From Tetragonia tetragonoides (Eukaryota > Streptophyta > Magnoliopsida > Caryophyllales > Aizoaceae), in assembly GCA_038025085.1 (NCBI GenBank), contig CM076148.1, positions 31,850,501 through 31,914,500 on the forward strand: a DNA stretch of 64,000 nt, read 5' to 3'. Numbering within the stretch: position 1 is the stretch's first letter; the number at the start of each line of letters is the position of its first letter. The notes under the pieces were generated by a model that worked only from the letters and a program-made list of their open reading frames with translations, did not search any database and was not told where the DNA came from. Both the position numbers and the translations under genes were made by a program. Shown in pieces: positions 1-12,900 of this stretch.

Positions 1-371
1 TCTGAACATGATTAAAACCATTACAGAACATTAAACATTACGTTACCATATAAACAACCAGCAGATAGCATACAAATCTAGCAAAATATATCAATTCACA
101 TTGGCCTACGTCAAAAAATCACCAAATCACAATGGAAGTAGATTAACTTCAGTTTTCATCGTTCTAACATAATTTGAGTGGGAGCATATGTATTAAACCT
201 TACTAACCAAATGAGCGGCCTTACAACAACAAACGTTAAATAAATATGCTAGAAAAGCATAATACAAACCGAACCCAAATACAGAACAGACCTATCTTCC
301 CCTGATTCCTGAAAGAAGATAAAACCTAACTTTCAACAAGTCTGGGAAACATAAACAAACTGTTATTATAC
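1..371 (-). other. Intron 2 of the DUF789 gene (partial)
   Basis: The minus-strand exon above ends at 372 with a GT donor at 371-370. The remaining bases to the window edge are AT-rich and give no open frame resembling the rest of a DUF789 protein, so I read them as the start of an intron whose acceptor lies outside the window. Confidence 0.6.
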
Positions 372-1253
372 CTTGACTTAACAGGAGACTTCGATTGGTC
401 GACGTAAATTTGAATGCCAGACAAATAAGGCACATAGTATTGGACAACCGATTCACTCCCATTCAGCACCAATGGCACGCCAACACCATAAGCACTCCAT
501 TCCTTAAATGACTCCCACAAATCACTCAGCAGGAAGTACGGTTGGAACTCCACATCACAAGTCCTCCACCCCCTCATCGTCGTCTGTTACCCACCATCAC
601 CATTTCCAAATGAAACAAACAAACAACCATCCACATTCAATCAGTAAACATGTTCCATAAAATCTTACCCAAATCCCATATAACATATTAAAACATGACA
701 ACCAATGTTATCAAAATGCTTATAACATATAAAAACATGAGAGTAATCCTACTCAAATAACAGATAACATATAAAACACATGACAATAAAGCACGCCCAA
801 ATGAATATATCATACTAAAAACATGATAGATAACATATAAAGTCATAGACTGATATACATTCATCAAAAGACAAAACCCTAAAAAGAATTTCAAAATTAT
901 ACCTTGGAGAGATACTGAGCATTAACAGAAGGAGTAATGGCTTCAAGAAAACGTTCCACATTGCTCAAACCGGATTCGACCTGCTCAAAAGCGGGCAAAT
1001 TATCCGGTTTTGGTTTCTCGTCAGCCCCGTTCTCGGACTCTCGAACCCGGTCCTTAACCCCATGACCCACAGGCTTGTTCTCTTTAAATTCCCCACCACC
1101 ATTAACAATAACAACATCACTCTGAGTTCTCTGAAGTTGATTGTTATTTTTCTGATTTTGATTTTGATGATGGTAATTTCTCCTAGCTTTTACAGGATTA
1201 TAAAATCTATCCTCACCACGATTCCTATTAAACTGTAATCCAGCACCCAACAT
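372..1253 (-). CDS. DUF789 family protein, 5' part (two exons)
   Basis: Two coding exons are visible on the minus strand: 1253-903 (ATG at 1253, 117 codons) and 583-372. The intron between them (902-584) starts GT and ends AG in phase 0, so [21 protein letters not shown] joins [17 protein letters not shown]. The run [14 protein letters not shown], then VPLVLN and [15 protein letters not shown], is the diagnostic core of plant DUF789 proteins. The first exon starts [20 protein letters not shown], which resembles the usual start of these proteins, and then is low-complexity (Q/N-rich, with K/R). The second exon ends in a GT donor and the gene continues beyond the left edge, so the C-terminal half is missing. 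The molecular function of DUF789 is not known to me. No frame damage is visible; I expect a working gene. Confidence 0.85.
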
Positions 1254-1802
1254 TTTTCTTTCAACCCACTAAAACCCCCAAAAATTGGATACCCAGAAGA
1301 AGAACGAAAAAAGATACCCAATTCAAGGAAGAGTTCAAAAGTAAAAACCCTAATTGAAAATTTCCAAAACCCTTTACAAAATCAAATTGGGGTAATCAAT
1401 TCTCCGATCTAGTTAAGGCAAAATCGAATCGGTATGAAACCGAAACGATTCAAAGATCGGAAATTTACGAAACGATTGACAAACCCAAATGCTGAATTAA
1501 ACAAAAAAGGAAAAAGAAAAAAACCCAGATGAAGATTAAATTGAAGGTCAAAGGACTGAAGTTTCAAGGTTGATTCTTTTTTTCTTTTTTTTTGGTTTTT
1601 TGGGTGTTAAATTGAAGAACCCAGAAGTTTGAATTCAATTGAAAAGAGAAGAAATGAAAGAAAGAGGAGAGAGAAAATGTGGAGAATTTTTGTTCGCCCA
1701 AAATTTGAGAACACCTGATTGTAGAGAATTGGAAATGTGAAGCGATGAAGAAATGAGAAGGACAGAGAGAAGAGAGAGAGTGACTAATGAAATGATATAA
1801 AG
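1254..1802 (-). promoter_or_regulatory. 5' leader and core promoter of the DUF789 gene
   Basis: Read on the minus strand, a TATA-like CCTTTATATCATT lies at about 1791-1803. It is followed by a pyrimidine patch (CTCTCTCTCTTCTCTCTGTCC-like, 1759-1780) typical of plant transcription starts. That would place the start near 1765 and give a leader of about 500 nt, possibly with an intron. The leader is rich in T/C tracts. Exact start unknown. Confidence 0.4.
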
Positions 1803-2255
1803 GATGGGTGAGGGAGGGAGAAGAAGAAAACTAAAAAAAAAAGATTAATTTAAATTCATGTAATAAAATACCCCTTAAAAAATTAATGTAATAAGTATAA
1901 TTATTTAAATTATTTTCCATTTATGGTTTGATATTATCTCATTTGGGGGGGGTTTTGATTCTGTGTTTTCTTTTTATATTATTTTTTTTGGTTTTTGGGT
2001 GTTTTAGATTTATTTAGCCACTTTTATTTTTGGGTAAACAATTTATGAGTGAAGTTGAGTGTGGTGTGGCGAGGCGAGTGGCGACCGAGCGCCATGCCCC
2101 CACATGAATTGTGCTATTGGTTGTGGAGATTTGAGTCAATGGTCCACTATGCAAAAATATAGAGACAAAATACATTTAATATTTGAGATTGATTAAGATG
2201 TACAACTAATACTACTAGTGTGGTAGTGTGTCCGAAATAAGTAATATTTTCCTAT

Positions 2256-2297
2256 CAAAAAGAAAAAAGAAAAAAGAAAAAAGAAAAAAGAAAAAAA
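2256..2297 (+). repeat. Microsatellite (AAAAAAG)n
   Basis: Five to six near-perfect copies of the 7-mer AAAAAAG. Confidence 0.9.
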
Positions 2298-4623
2298 TGA
2301 AGCAATTAGTAGTACACTTTGATTGGAAAATGATGATATCCATTGTGATTTGTTTTTCATGTTTCACGTGGTGATAGTTTAGGTTAGAGGTCTAGATCAT
2401 AGATGTCTGATTTATTTTTACCTTGTTAATAGCAAAAATTAAAATAAACTGTAGGTGTATGTAACAAAAAAATAAAATAAATTGTAGGTGTATGTTAACG
2501 ACTTAACGTTATACTTTTACGATACTTTATATGACATGAAAAACACTTTACAGTTCAAATTATATGGCATAACTAAAAATATCTTTTACGAAAGTAGGTA
2601 TATGTGTCTATGACATTATTCTTTATACCTTAATTTAAAGTGATTTTATTTCTGATCAGTCCAAATTAATTAGTTTAGTTAAGTCCAATTCAAAAGCTTT
2701 AGAACCGATTGATGATTCAAATATACTAACAATGATGCATGTGTTGTTAAATGATTATTCAACACCTACATTAAAGTTAGCTAAATTATAAAGTGATTTT
2801 ATTGAAATTTATTAGGTAAGAATAATAATTAAACAACACCAATGAGATAAATATAGTGGATGTCAAATATTTGAGCTCGTAAAGCCTTTGTGGGATCACA
2901 TGTGATATTGAGATTGAAACCTCTATTTATTAGTCTATGTGCCCCCTTATGCAGGATGATTTTATCTAGAAATATTATAGCATTTTGTTTTGTGCAATAT
3001 GTTCATGATCCATTCTGTTAACAAAATGATTGCAAATCTATTTATTTCCTATATAAATAGACAATGCTACTATTACTATTCATCTACAAAACTTTGTTAA
3101 CATATTGCTTTATTTGAAAAAGATCATGAGCCTAGACTCGACAAGTCAATGCAAGCTACTTGTGATCTATTTAGACTCGACTAGATCAAAAGTTTCTTGA
3201 CAAGAAGGAAAAAAGAAAAGATCAAAAGTTCATGGTGTTAGATTCAAAATCTCATAAGCCTTAATGAAGTTGCCTTTTACACTTTTCTTAAGTACTTGAA
3301 GTTCATAAGCTCTATTTCCACTCAAAAAATAAAAAGTACTTAAAGTTCATGAGCCTTAATAAAGTTGTCTTTTACACTTTTCTTTAAGTATTTGAAGTTC
3401 ATAAAATGACTAACACTCTTTTGGTTATAAATTAAAAATTGTATAATTTGATTGTCGTTCTTTTTATTTATTTCTTTTTTTTTTAGGGATTGTCGTTCTT
3501 CTTCTTATTATATTTTCTTCTTGTAGATTAGTTAGTGTGTTAGTCAAAACCAATTAGCTAATGCTTTGGTAATTATTAGAATTACAAAGTTCTAATATTA
3601 TAAAAATACTATGTAATGAGGAGTGACTCGACAAGCCAATGCAAGCAATTATTGTTTTACAATATGAAACAAAATTATGTACATTACTTGAGTAACTCAT
3701 GTATAGTAAAAAAAATCATTTGTCAAAATTCGACATCTGGAAAAATAAGTGAAATTCATTTATTGTGGAAGGATGAAATTTTGTTCTTCTCAACAAAATG
3801 GAACAGTTTAACGTGACATCAAACTAGAAGCACAATACACAATGGAACATGACTTACAATGCAAATGGGATTGTTAGAATGAAACAGAAACATGAGAAAA
3901 AAAAAATAATGTAGAATGAATGCAAAGCAAAAACGAAATCAAAGGAATTGAAATATGAAAACGATGGAAAAAATAAGCCTAGATAAAATTAGCAATTACA
4001 ACTGTAAAAATGGTTATTTTTAGGGAAGAACCGACGGCACGGTCACATATCTTCTATTAATATCTCCAAATCAGATGAAATAGCTACATCAACATTACAA
4101 AAATATGACACATTTCAAAACCTAATCCCTACTTGTCATGATTGGACAGATGTTAACTCATAAGTCATAAGCTACTTTATTACCATTCTTCTTAACAACA
4201 GACCAAGACAAACTTCTAAAACGACTCAAATAATCTAAAGCATCATCTATAATCAAGAAAAAGGAGTTACTACCTCTGGACACCTTATTTAAAGCATTTT
4301 AACTGCAAAAGTGTTCGATCATATATATAAATAAGAAAAATACTACTACAATCATAGAAGATAGAATTTGGAGCCCAATTCACCATTTTTATTGTTTTTT
4401 TTTTTTTTTTGACAGGACCATTTTTATTGTTGGTCTACATAAACCAGCCATACACGTGTACCTTGCCCACGTGTTAAGATGTTGTGTTTACCATTTCTGT
4501 TGAATGATTTCAATTTCAATCCAAAACCTCTTATTTTAGCCAATCACAACTCAGCTTCACTTTAGGGACGGATCCTCCAGTATCACATTCACACATTGTA
4601 GGCTTGTAGCCCCTCGTCACTCG

Positions 4624-4720
4624 TCAACGGTAAGGTAAGGTAATTTTAGCCAATCACACAACTCAACGGTAAGGTAAGGTAATTTTAGCCAATCACACAA
4701 CTCAAGACTCAACGGTAAGG
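4624..4720 (+). repeat. 39-bp tandem repeat carrying CCAAT motifs
   Basis: Two exact 39-bp units start at 4624 and 4663 (TCAACGGTAAGG...TTTTAGCCAATCACA), and a third partial unit starts at 4709. The block TTTTAGCCAATCACA also occurs once upstream at about 4535. Each unit therefore carries a CCAAT box. No gene start is seen within 1 kb on either side. Confidence 0.85.
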
Positions 4721-6032
4721 TAATTCAAGAGAAAAGGAAAAACATTTCCTATTGTTTTCCATATTTCCTCTGAAATTAATGAAATTCTGATATGTTAATC
4801 TGTCTCTACCTGCAGTCCTGCCTTGTTTCGTTGCTTTGTTTTTTCTTTCTTCCTCTCTTGGTAAATTAGAAAAGCGGTAGCTAATAAAAAAAAACAATAC
4901 ATCAACAAACTAATAAGATAAATTTTTCACAGACAGGTTTAACAAAGAGCATAGTGGATTGGAGTTGTCATGTATGAAATTCAACCTCATAACAAATTTT
5001 ACTGTTCCTGGCGATTGAGATACCCCTCGCTACGTTATTTGCGAACTCTCGTATTCAACAACGAACATATCACACTAATTGAAAAATCAGCGCAAGACTA
5101 ACCTCGTCAACGTAGCACCAACAAGGGGCTAGTATAGACTTATAGTTCCTAGAAGCCGGATGATACAAGGTAAGGGGGGTTGGCCGGATAAAGATTAGAA
5201 CACATGATCTTACATTACCAAACCACTTAAGAGTAAGTTTGGAATTACTAAATCACCACCCCTGTTGGTTGCTAATTGTTAGCTAGTGGGCTTTTTTACC
5301 ACCACAATTCCTTGACTAGTAAACAATTCTTAGCCAAAAGTTAGTGTTAACTGTTAAGTAGTTGGTTTGACGACCTGTTTTGTAAAGCAAACAATTAATA
5401 TTGGACAAGCTACTCCCCTCTAGCCGTTTTCATTCAGATTGTTTTTTTATTACATAATGACGGTTTCATGCCACAAGTTTAGTTCAATTTCGTTTTGTTT
5501 TACATTACATTCCATTCTACTATCTATAAATGTGTTCTTTTCAACTGAATATGGTGTGCTGAAGAAAAAAAGAACCTTAGTAATTGATACTAGGTCTAAC
5601 TCCCATGGATTAAATACCAAAAATTTCAAGACTTTTCTTCAGCCATTGATATAACAAATAAATAGACTTATCTTCACTTCATCCTTGACGCACGTTGTAA
5701 AATTGTAATGTTGATGCTCCATTGTGATTGCCCTATCCCAAAAGTCAACCAATTGCTCTGTTTCAAACTGCCCCAAACACAAGGAAATCTAAGCAGATTT
5801 AGTGCCTTAAATGGATTTGGTCTAAACTTCTTACTCAAATTTGGTGGATAATGATGGTTTAGTTGTAAATGTATTCGTTCCTGGATTTATCATTTATAAT
5901 TTGTCTGTAATTAAGGACTTCCTCTTTTTTTTTTCTTTTTTTTTATTTACTTCTTATGCTCTGAAGTTTATGATTTTTTTCTTGGGCGAAGATTTTCAAG
6001 CTTTGGCTGCTTCTAAATATAGGATCATGTAA

Positions 6033-6586
6033 ATCTCTCAAATTATGTGTTGCCGCCCCCCTCCCTCCTCTTTCCTCTCTCTAAATAAACCCTAACTCTA
6101 TTTCTGTGATTTAGGGGCTGTCATCAGCGAATCGCTGATGATAAGCCCCAATCCTTCTAGTTTCTTCGTCTTGTTTAGTTTTTCAGTTTTGTTGTTGGTA
6201 ATAAAAACAGTCTCTCCTCCCGTGAGAATTAGTTTGTCCCAATTTTTGGGAATGGCTGTCTCTCCTTTTGTGAGAGTACTGTTTATTTTCTATTTTGTTA
6301 TTCATATGGCGATACTTCATATCATCTTCTTCAAGAGGCTTTCTACGATGTCAGATTTGTACATTCAACAAAGCTATGGCGACATGCCCTCCGTGAAAAG
6401 GCTGTAATATGGAAAACAACGATTGAAAGGAGACCGTTCGGACTCGTCGAATCTACCATGCTAAATAACTTTATTACTCGAATGTTATTTGATGTTTTAG
6501 AATTGCATCTTGTTGTTTCTGATTTCATTTGTAGATGCGGTATGGCTTATTATTATGAATGAATTTAATTTTCCCCTAAAAAAAAA
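6033..6586 (+). mobile_element. Poly(A)-tailed retroposon, ~550 bp, with 18-bp target duplication
   Basis: The sequence AAATATAGGATCATGTAA is present at 6015-6032 and again at 6587-6604. The interval ends in a run of A (6578-6589), as expected for LINE-machinery retroposition on the plus strand. The insert starts pyrimidine-rich (6050-6080) and contains a 10-bp inverted repeat at 6121-6141. One short frame (6138-6407, 89 codons) looks chance-like. The 3' end (GTAGATGCGGTAT, then TATGAATGA, then CCCCT and poly A) resembles the 3' end of the element at 26276-26819. No tRNA A/B boxes are obvious. It could be a SINE-like family, an internally deleted LINE or a processed transcript. Confidence 0.7.
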
Positions 6587-6779
6587 AAATATAGGATCAT
6601 GTAATGTGATATTTGTTCCTAGACATATCAAAGTATTAATTGAAACAAATAAATCCATACAAAGGCATTAAATCAACACTAACGATGCAACCTGTGATAT
6701 AAACAAAAAAAGAAAAAAGAAATAGAACATAAGAGACTGGGAGTGCCATTCTACATTAGAACATTTAAACTATATTCTC

Positions 6780-7080
6780 CTTAGTTTATTTTTTCGTTCA
6801 GTCTGATTCAGTTCAATTCAGTCCTATTCAGTTAGTTTAATTCATGTGGAAATATATCACTCAAATTATTCTTTATCTAATAAAGTAATGATGATATCTA
6901 TGTCATTGGAAAGGTTTCAACACAAACTTTCAAATGAGTCCAGCGAGTTTTAAATGTAAAAAGGTCATGTTGAAAATTGAACTTGTAAAGTTAAAATAAG
7001 TTCAGTTAAGTTCACTTCACTTCACTGCACTTCAAATAAACTCATTTCAGTACTTTTCAGGTGATAAGAATGGACCCTTA
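6780..7080 (+). repeat. Dispersed CAGTTC-rich repeat, copy 1
   Basis: Rich in TTCAGTT/TTCAATTC motifs at both ends, with a core (TTCAATTCATGTG-like, then TCATTGGAAAGG, then ACTTTCAAATGAGTCCA at 6930-6946). The core recurs in the same order at 34650-34930. I infer a non-autonomous transposon or MITE family; ends and target duplication were not resolved. Confidence 0.6.
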
Positions 7081-7513
7081 GATTTTCTTCACTCATCTCG
7101 CGTGTATCAACGACATCATCTATATTGGGGCTCCTAATTAGATGTTTTGAACTTTTTAGATGCTGAAAATGCGGGTGAGGAAGCAATATAACGGGTGATT
7201 TGAGAGGAAAAATAAGGTAAAAATACAGTAGAAGTTACTCACAATAGTTAAGTCGAACACACCTTAGTTAAATGAACGAGAGAGATGGAGCAGAAGATGG
7301 ACCGCAAATATGTTGTGCCTTCGAAGTAAAAGGATCTAAATTCTGTGCTTTTCCCTCTTCAACTACAAGGTTAGGGCAAGATCTTTTGGAATAAAAGCGG
7401 GTGAGTGAAAATTTGAACAAAATGGAGTAATTTTAAGAACTGGAGAAAACTGGGAGAAATTGGAAAAAATTGGGAGAAACTGAAAAAAACTAGGACTTTT
7501 TATTTTTGAGTAT

Positions 7514-7514
<1 letters not shown>

Positions 7515-7570
<56 letters not shown>

Positions 7571-7583
7571 GTAATAATAGTAA
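7515..7583 (+). repeat. Microsatellite (TAA)n
   Basis: More than 20 trinucleotide copies with a few interruptions at the right end. Confidence 0.95.
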
Positions 7584-7761
7584 TATTATTATAATTATTT
7601 GATAAATATGTTAAGATTTTAGGAGGGTATACTTTTTAGGATATGTGTATAATTAATTATGTTTTATGTGTAATAAAACTTCAGGATGAAAATACATGCT
7701 ATGAGAATTTAACTAGGTTTATTACATTATAATTATCTTATTTTACTCCATCCTAAGTCAT

Positions 7762-7782
7762 TGTTGTTGTTGTTGTTATTTA

Positions 7783-7856
<74 letters not shown>

Positions 7857-7857
7857 G
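7762..7857 (+). repeat. Microsatellite (GTT)n then (ATT)n
   Basis: A short GTT run passes into about 23 ATT units. It is the reverse complement of the TAA repeat 200 bp upstream, so the two could pair as a large hairpin. Both are flanked by degenerate GGAGAAAATTGG repeats. Confidence 0.95.
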
Positions 7858-8245
7858 TGATGTAAATACAAAATTAATATGTCAAAAAATAATAAAAAAA
7901 CTCCACTAGCTAGGTAAAATTGGAGTAAACTAAGAAAAATTGGAGAAAATTGGAAAATGTGTTGAAAACTAAAACAAGCATGAACTTTTACTTGAAAAAT
8001 TGGAGAAATTGAGAAAAGATGGACAAAACTAGAAAGGTCTGACAAAATCGAAAACCACTCCAAAAGAACATGCGTTGGTACTGAAATATTAGAAAAAAGG
8101 TTTTAGTGAAGGGCGATTTATGTAATGAGCGTGTGCCAAAAGCTGAAAATATCAAATCCCCATCCTTTATTGAAGAATCTTGTCCCTCTAACTTAGCAAA
8201 GAGATACGAATAGTCTTCTACATATGCTAATGTCTGCATAACCAT

Positions 8246-9009
8246 AAAACAAATAAATAATTAAAAAACCAGGAATGTTATCATGTGACCACGAGAATGT
8301 ATTTAATTAGTTGATCTTTTCAAAAACAAAACAAAGTAACATCTCAATTATAAAGAAACCAAAAGCTGTTAATTGAGTGAGCCAAAAGCATCTCATGCTT
8401 CTCTATATTTTTGTTCTGGCCTAATATACCAAGCTCCTACTTTTCACTTTGAAGGAAGCCCATACTTTTTAAGATCCTCTTATTTCTTTTTAAAAATAAA
8501 AGCTTTTTCCAACCCTAGGGTTAATATTGTTCTAAATGTTGCAAGCAGTAAAATTCCGACTAAGGACAAAAAGAAGAAAAGATCATTCGATTATTAAACC
8601 ATCTCCTCGCCTTTTTAGCTAAAAACATTATGGGTATAAAATGAAGAAATATGGAGCATTTAGAAATCATCGTCAAACATTTTCATAAAGTCGCTTAAGA
8701 CTTAAGCTTACACTTGAAGTTCAGAGATCCTCTTTTTCGCCAACGCGTTTAAGAATATTATTCCTTGCTATCATTGAAATGGATCAGTCAGAGAAAATAT
8801 TAACGTGATCCACCTGGTGTGGTTCTTATGCCATCCAATCACAAAGGTAGGTCCAGATCTAGCTATTAGTTCCAAAGCCACTTTTAGTCCATCTCATATG
8901 AGGAGTAGCTCCAACAAACACATCAAAGATTCATATGCTAAAGACATTCTGAGACTCTTATATTTTTAGAATTAGCTAGTTTGTACTCGTGTTAAATATA
9001 TATAATAAA
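8246..9009. other. Intergenic DNA, nothing recognised
   Basis: AT-rich sequence with one short plus-strand frame (8373-8597) that has no motif or codon pattern I would call a gene. Confidence 0.5.
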
Positions 9010-9335
9010 CAGGCCCTTCCTGGGCAAGTGCAACCTGTGTGACGGCACAGGGCCTTGTAAAATTAAGGCCCAATACGAGAAAGAGCAGGGCCCCAAGTAA
9101 GATAAAAAGTTTGCTTAATGGGCAATCAATAAATTAAGCGTAACTGTTGCACTGTATTTTCCTATCTTTTTCAAGTTTTCAACCCTTACCATTAAAGCGT
9201 ACAACTCCCCAGGCCCCACTTCCCCAGTTCCCAGTACGACTGCTGTAGTTCTTTCATCTCTTTCTCTCTCTTCCTTCCCAAAAAAATATTCTTTCATTCA
9301 TATCGAAATAAAAATCTTCTCATCCTCTTCAATTA

Positions 9336-9595
9336 CTCCCTCCGTTCTTTTTTACCCACTTCTTTTTGCACGGAGTTTAATGAGAGTTGCTTTTGGAACA
9401 AATATTCCTTATTTGCCCTTACTTTAACATGAGAGAGATTGTGACTTAGTAGTGGGTTGGAAACCAATGATGACAAGAAAAAGTAATGATAAATAGGTCT
9501 TTTAATACTCAAAGTATTAATAAAAGGAAAGTGGGTAGAAGAAAAAAGAATGGATGTAAAAGGAAAGTGGGTAGAAGAAAAAAGAACGGAGGGAG
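9336..9595. mobile_element. Stowaway-type MITE, 260 bp
   Basis: Terminal inverted repeats CTCCCTCCGTTCTTTT and its complement at the right end (AAAAGAACGGAGGGAG), flanked by TA on both sides (9334-9335, 9596-9597). This is the Tc1/mariner-derived Stowaway signature. The right end is present twice in tandem: AAAGGAAAGTGGGTAGAAG occurs at about 9520-9541 and again at 9559-9577. Confidence 0.9.
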
Positions 9596-9986
9596 TATTA
9601 GCTATGTGAGAATAAAAACGAATTTACTACTATGATGATTTGCTTCTACTTTTCTGATCTTCCAAGGCAGTCCAGGTTACCCACCCAACATAGGTTTTTT
9701 TTTTTTTTTTTATGTAAAAGGTCAGAGTGATCTATTACCAACTAGTGGCCAAATGAGAATATATACAAGCTAAGGGAGGGATAGGGTCTAACTTCCCCAA
9801 ATCCCAAGCCTCCACACTAACAGTGTACTGTGCTTACATTAATGAACTTACAAACATTTTATCTCTGTTGCTTAGCTTCCCTAAAACATTAAACTTCAGC
9901 CTAGTTTTAATTTCTTTGATGATGATGTTGAATATTACCTCAACAGGTTTCTATTCATTTCGAAATATCCTTGCATTCCTCTCAAT

Positions 9987-12900
9987 TCACACATGATATG
10001 TGATTGCTGCCATACATGCGCACATGATTTTCTTCTGGCTTCTACATAGGGATTTCCTGTTTTCAATCCATCTGTACCATTTATCATGATCATCGGGTAT
10101 ATTTTCTGATTTTACCCAACTACAAACTCTCCTCTTCAAATCAGCAGTCCATGGGCATGCATAGAATAAATGAGCATGATCCTCATTCACAGAGCTGCAC
10201 AGTACACATAACTTGCTCGCTTGTATCTGAAAAATCTTATTCAGTCTGTCATTTGTAAGAAGTCTACCCTTATCAGCTAGCCAGAAAACAAAACAGTGTT
10301 TTCGGACAACACACCTTCCCTAAAAATATATCTTGTTGTCCTTTGAGTGCTGGCAAGACCCCTCAAAAATTTATAACCTTCAGCCACTGTATATTTTTTC
10401 CCTAGCAATCTCCAGATGCAATTTGCAGGAAACATGGTTCTCATTTCCATAAGTTTCTTCAAGTACCAGCTGCACTCACTAGGGATAGCAGCTTGCCAGA
10501 CATCAATCCCTTTCATATAAATATTAGCCACCCATCTCACCCAAAAGGTGATCTTCTTTTTGTGCTAATGCCCATAGCAGTTTAGCCACAGCAGCTTTGT
10601 TCCAGCATTGACAGTGTTTAAAATTCAATCCACCATGTTCCCTCTCTCTGCATATATTGTCCCAACTAACCAGAGAAATTTTTCCCTTATTATCAGTAGC
10701 ACCCCACAGAAATCTCCTGCATACACCCTCAATTCTCTGTATAATGCTCTGAGGCAACAAGAAAATGGATGCCCAATATACATGGACAGATAGTAGCACA
10801 GAGTTGATCAATTGACATTTTCCCATGTAGGAAAGATGTCTTGTACTCCAACATCTCACCCTTGTTGTAATTTTTTCAACCAAAAACTCACATTCCACTT
10901 TAGTCCATTTTGTATGACTCATGGGCATTCTCAAATATCTCATTGGGAATTTACCCTCCTGGAACCCAATCATCTATAAAATCTGCTGTTTCACCTCCTT
11001 AGAGACTCCATTCATGTACACCTGTGACTTAAGTTGGTTTGCACATAGCCCTAAAGTTTTGGAAAAATGGGAAAAACCCTCCATAATTCTCTGTACAGAT
11101 TGACTATGCCCTTTGCTAAAAATCATCAAATCATCAGCAAAATATAAACTAATGAGCTTTGTGTTTTTGCATAAGGGATGAAATCTAAAGTCAGGGAGCT
11201 CACTAGCCAGTTTCAACACTCTTGTCAAATATTCCATTACAATAAAAAATATCAGAGGAGACATTGGGTCACCTTGCCTCAACCCTCTACCCCCCTTGAA
11301 GTAGCCATGTAGTCTCCTATTCAAAGCTATTGAGAAACTAGTAGTGGTGATATATTGCATGACCCAATTCCTGAACATAGTAGGAAGGCCAAAGCCCTTC
11401 AAAATTTCCTCTACAAAATCCCAGTGCACTGTGTCATAAGCCTTTCTTAGATCTACCTTGAACAAACATCTTGGAGAAACCTGAGTATTCCTATTCTAAA
11501 GCTTGATCAAGTCTTGGCTAATCAATATGTTGTGCATAATAGCCCTCCCCTTTACAAAACCCCCCTGGTTCTCATCAATGATGTCAGGCAATACCAGTGC
11601 TAATCTATTACAGATCATTTTTGAAATGCATTTATACAAAGTGTTACAACATGCTATAAGTCTAAAGTCACTAGGTCTAGCAGGATTATCTACCTTTGGG
11701 ATTAAAGATAAAACAGTCGAGTTTCAGTTGAGTGAGGAAATTACCTGACTTGAAGAAGTCTAAAATTGCATCTGAGATCTCATTGCCCACAATGCCCCAA
11801 GATGCCTTGAAAAATCCACTCCCATAGCCATCTGGACTTGGGCTTTTGCTAGGGGCTATAGAAAACATTGCCTCCTTTACTTCCCTTGTTGTGAATGGCT
11901 TTGTCAGTTTGAGTTTATGCTCTATGTTGAGCACCTGCCCTGCTCTGATCACCACATCACTTGCCTGGCATCTCTCTTTGACAGTATCACCTAGCATCTG
12001 CTTGTAGAAATTGCAAAATTCCCCAATGATCTTGTCTTGTTCATACACCCAGACCCCATGGCAGTCTTGAAGTGCAGTTACCTTGCTCTTTGTTCTCTTG
12101 GCTTTTAACACTGCATGAAAATACTTAGTGTTTTGATCACCAAGCTCTAACCATGTTACTTTGCTCTTTTACTGAAGGAAGGATTCAGCAGCCTAGAAAA
12201 GCTTCTTGAAATTCATAGTAGTTTCTTTTTCTCTCTCTTGGAAATTCTCATCCTGCAAATGTTCATGTAGTTCCTCTTGAGCTTTGTACATAGCCACCCT
12301 AGCTGCGTGAGCTTGGACTTCTATGTCATGGAACTGACTGTTATTCAGTTTTTTCAACTTGCTTTTCATCATCTTCAACATTTGCACCACCCTGAACATT
12401 CTGCACCCCTGAATCTGCATATCCCATTTGTTCTCAACAAGTGGTAGGAAATCTTCTGATTGGGTCCACATATCAAAAAACTTGAAATGTACACCTCTAT
12501 GATTATTCTCACTTTAAAATTTCACCATGGCAGGGCTATGATCCGAGATACCCTCTGGTAAAAACCAAACTTCAGTATTTTCAAACATATCAATCCAATC
12601 TTCATTACATAAAACCCCAACAAGTTTTGAGTAAACCCTTAGCGTTCCTTCTTGCTTGTTGGTCCAGGTGTATCTACACCTTTTCCAATTCATATCATGC
12701 AGATGACAATCTGTGACACATTCTTGAAAATCTACAAAATCAGCCATTACAACATCATCCCTCCAAGTCAGTCTCCTGGATGTAGCAAACTGTTGAAATC
12801 TCCTAAAAGAAGCCAAGGCTTAACTTCCAAATCTCTCATCTCCTACCAGAGCTTCATTCTCTCAGATATCCCAATAAAACCAAAGACAAAACTTATCTGG

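Larger units (their letters stand above)
1803..6014. other. AT-rich intergenic DNA
   Basis: No open frame here looks like a gene: the short frames at 3616-3816, 4709-4897, 5439-5654 and 5841-6032 have low-complexity translations and no recognisable motif. The region holds a 7-mer repeat (2256-2297) and a 39-bp tandem repeat (4624-4720), listed separately. Confidence 0.6.
7075..8245 (-). pseudogene. Possible relic of an unidentified split gene
   Basis: Three short minus-strand stretches read like real protein: 8245-8110 (contains YVEDYSYLFAKLEGQDSSIK), 7385-7270 (contains PNLVVEEGKAQNLDPFTSK) and 7145-7075 (contains SPNIDDVVDTREMSEENLR). They lie in the same order and strand and are separated by low-complexity DNA with two long trinucleotide repeats. 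I cannot name the family. They may be exons of a dead gene whose introns were invaded by microsatellites, or coincidence. Confidence 0.25.

Noticed and set aside
7776..8063. Minus-strand frame of 95 codons
   Set aside because: Most of it is poly-isoleucine translated from the (ATT)n microsatellite.
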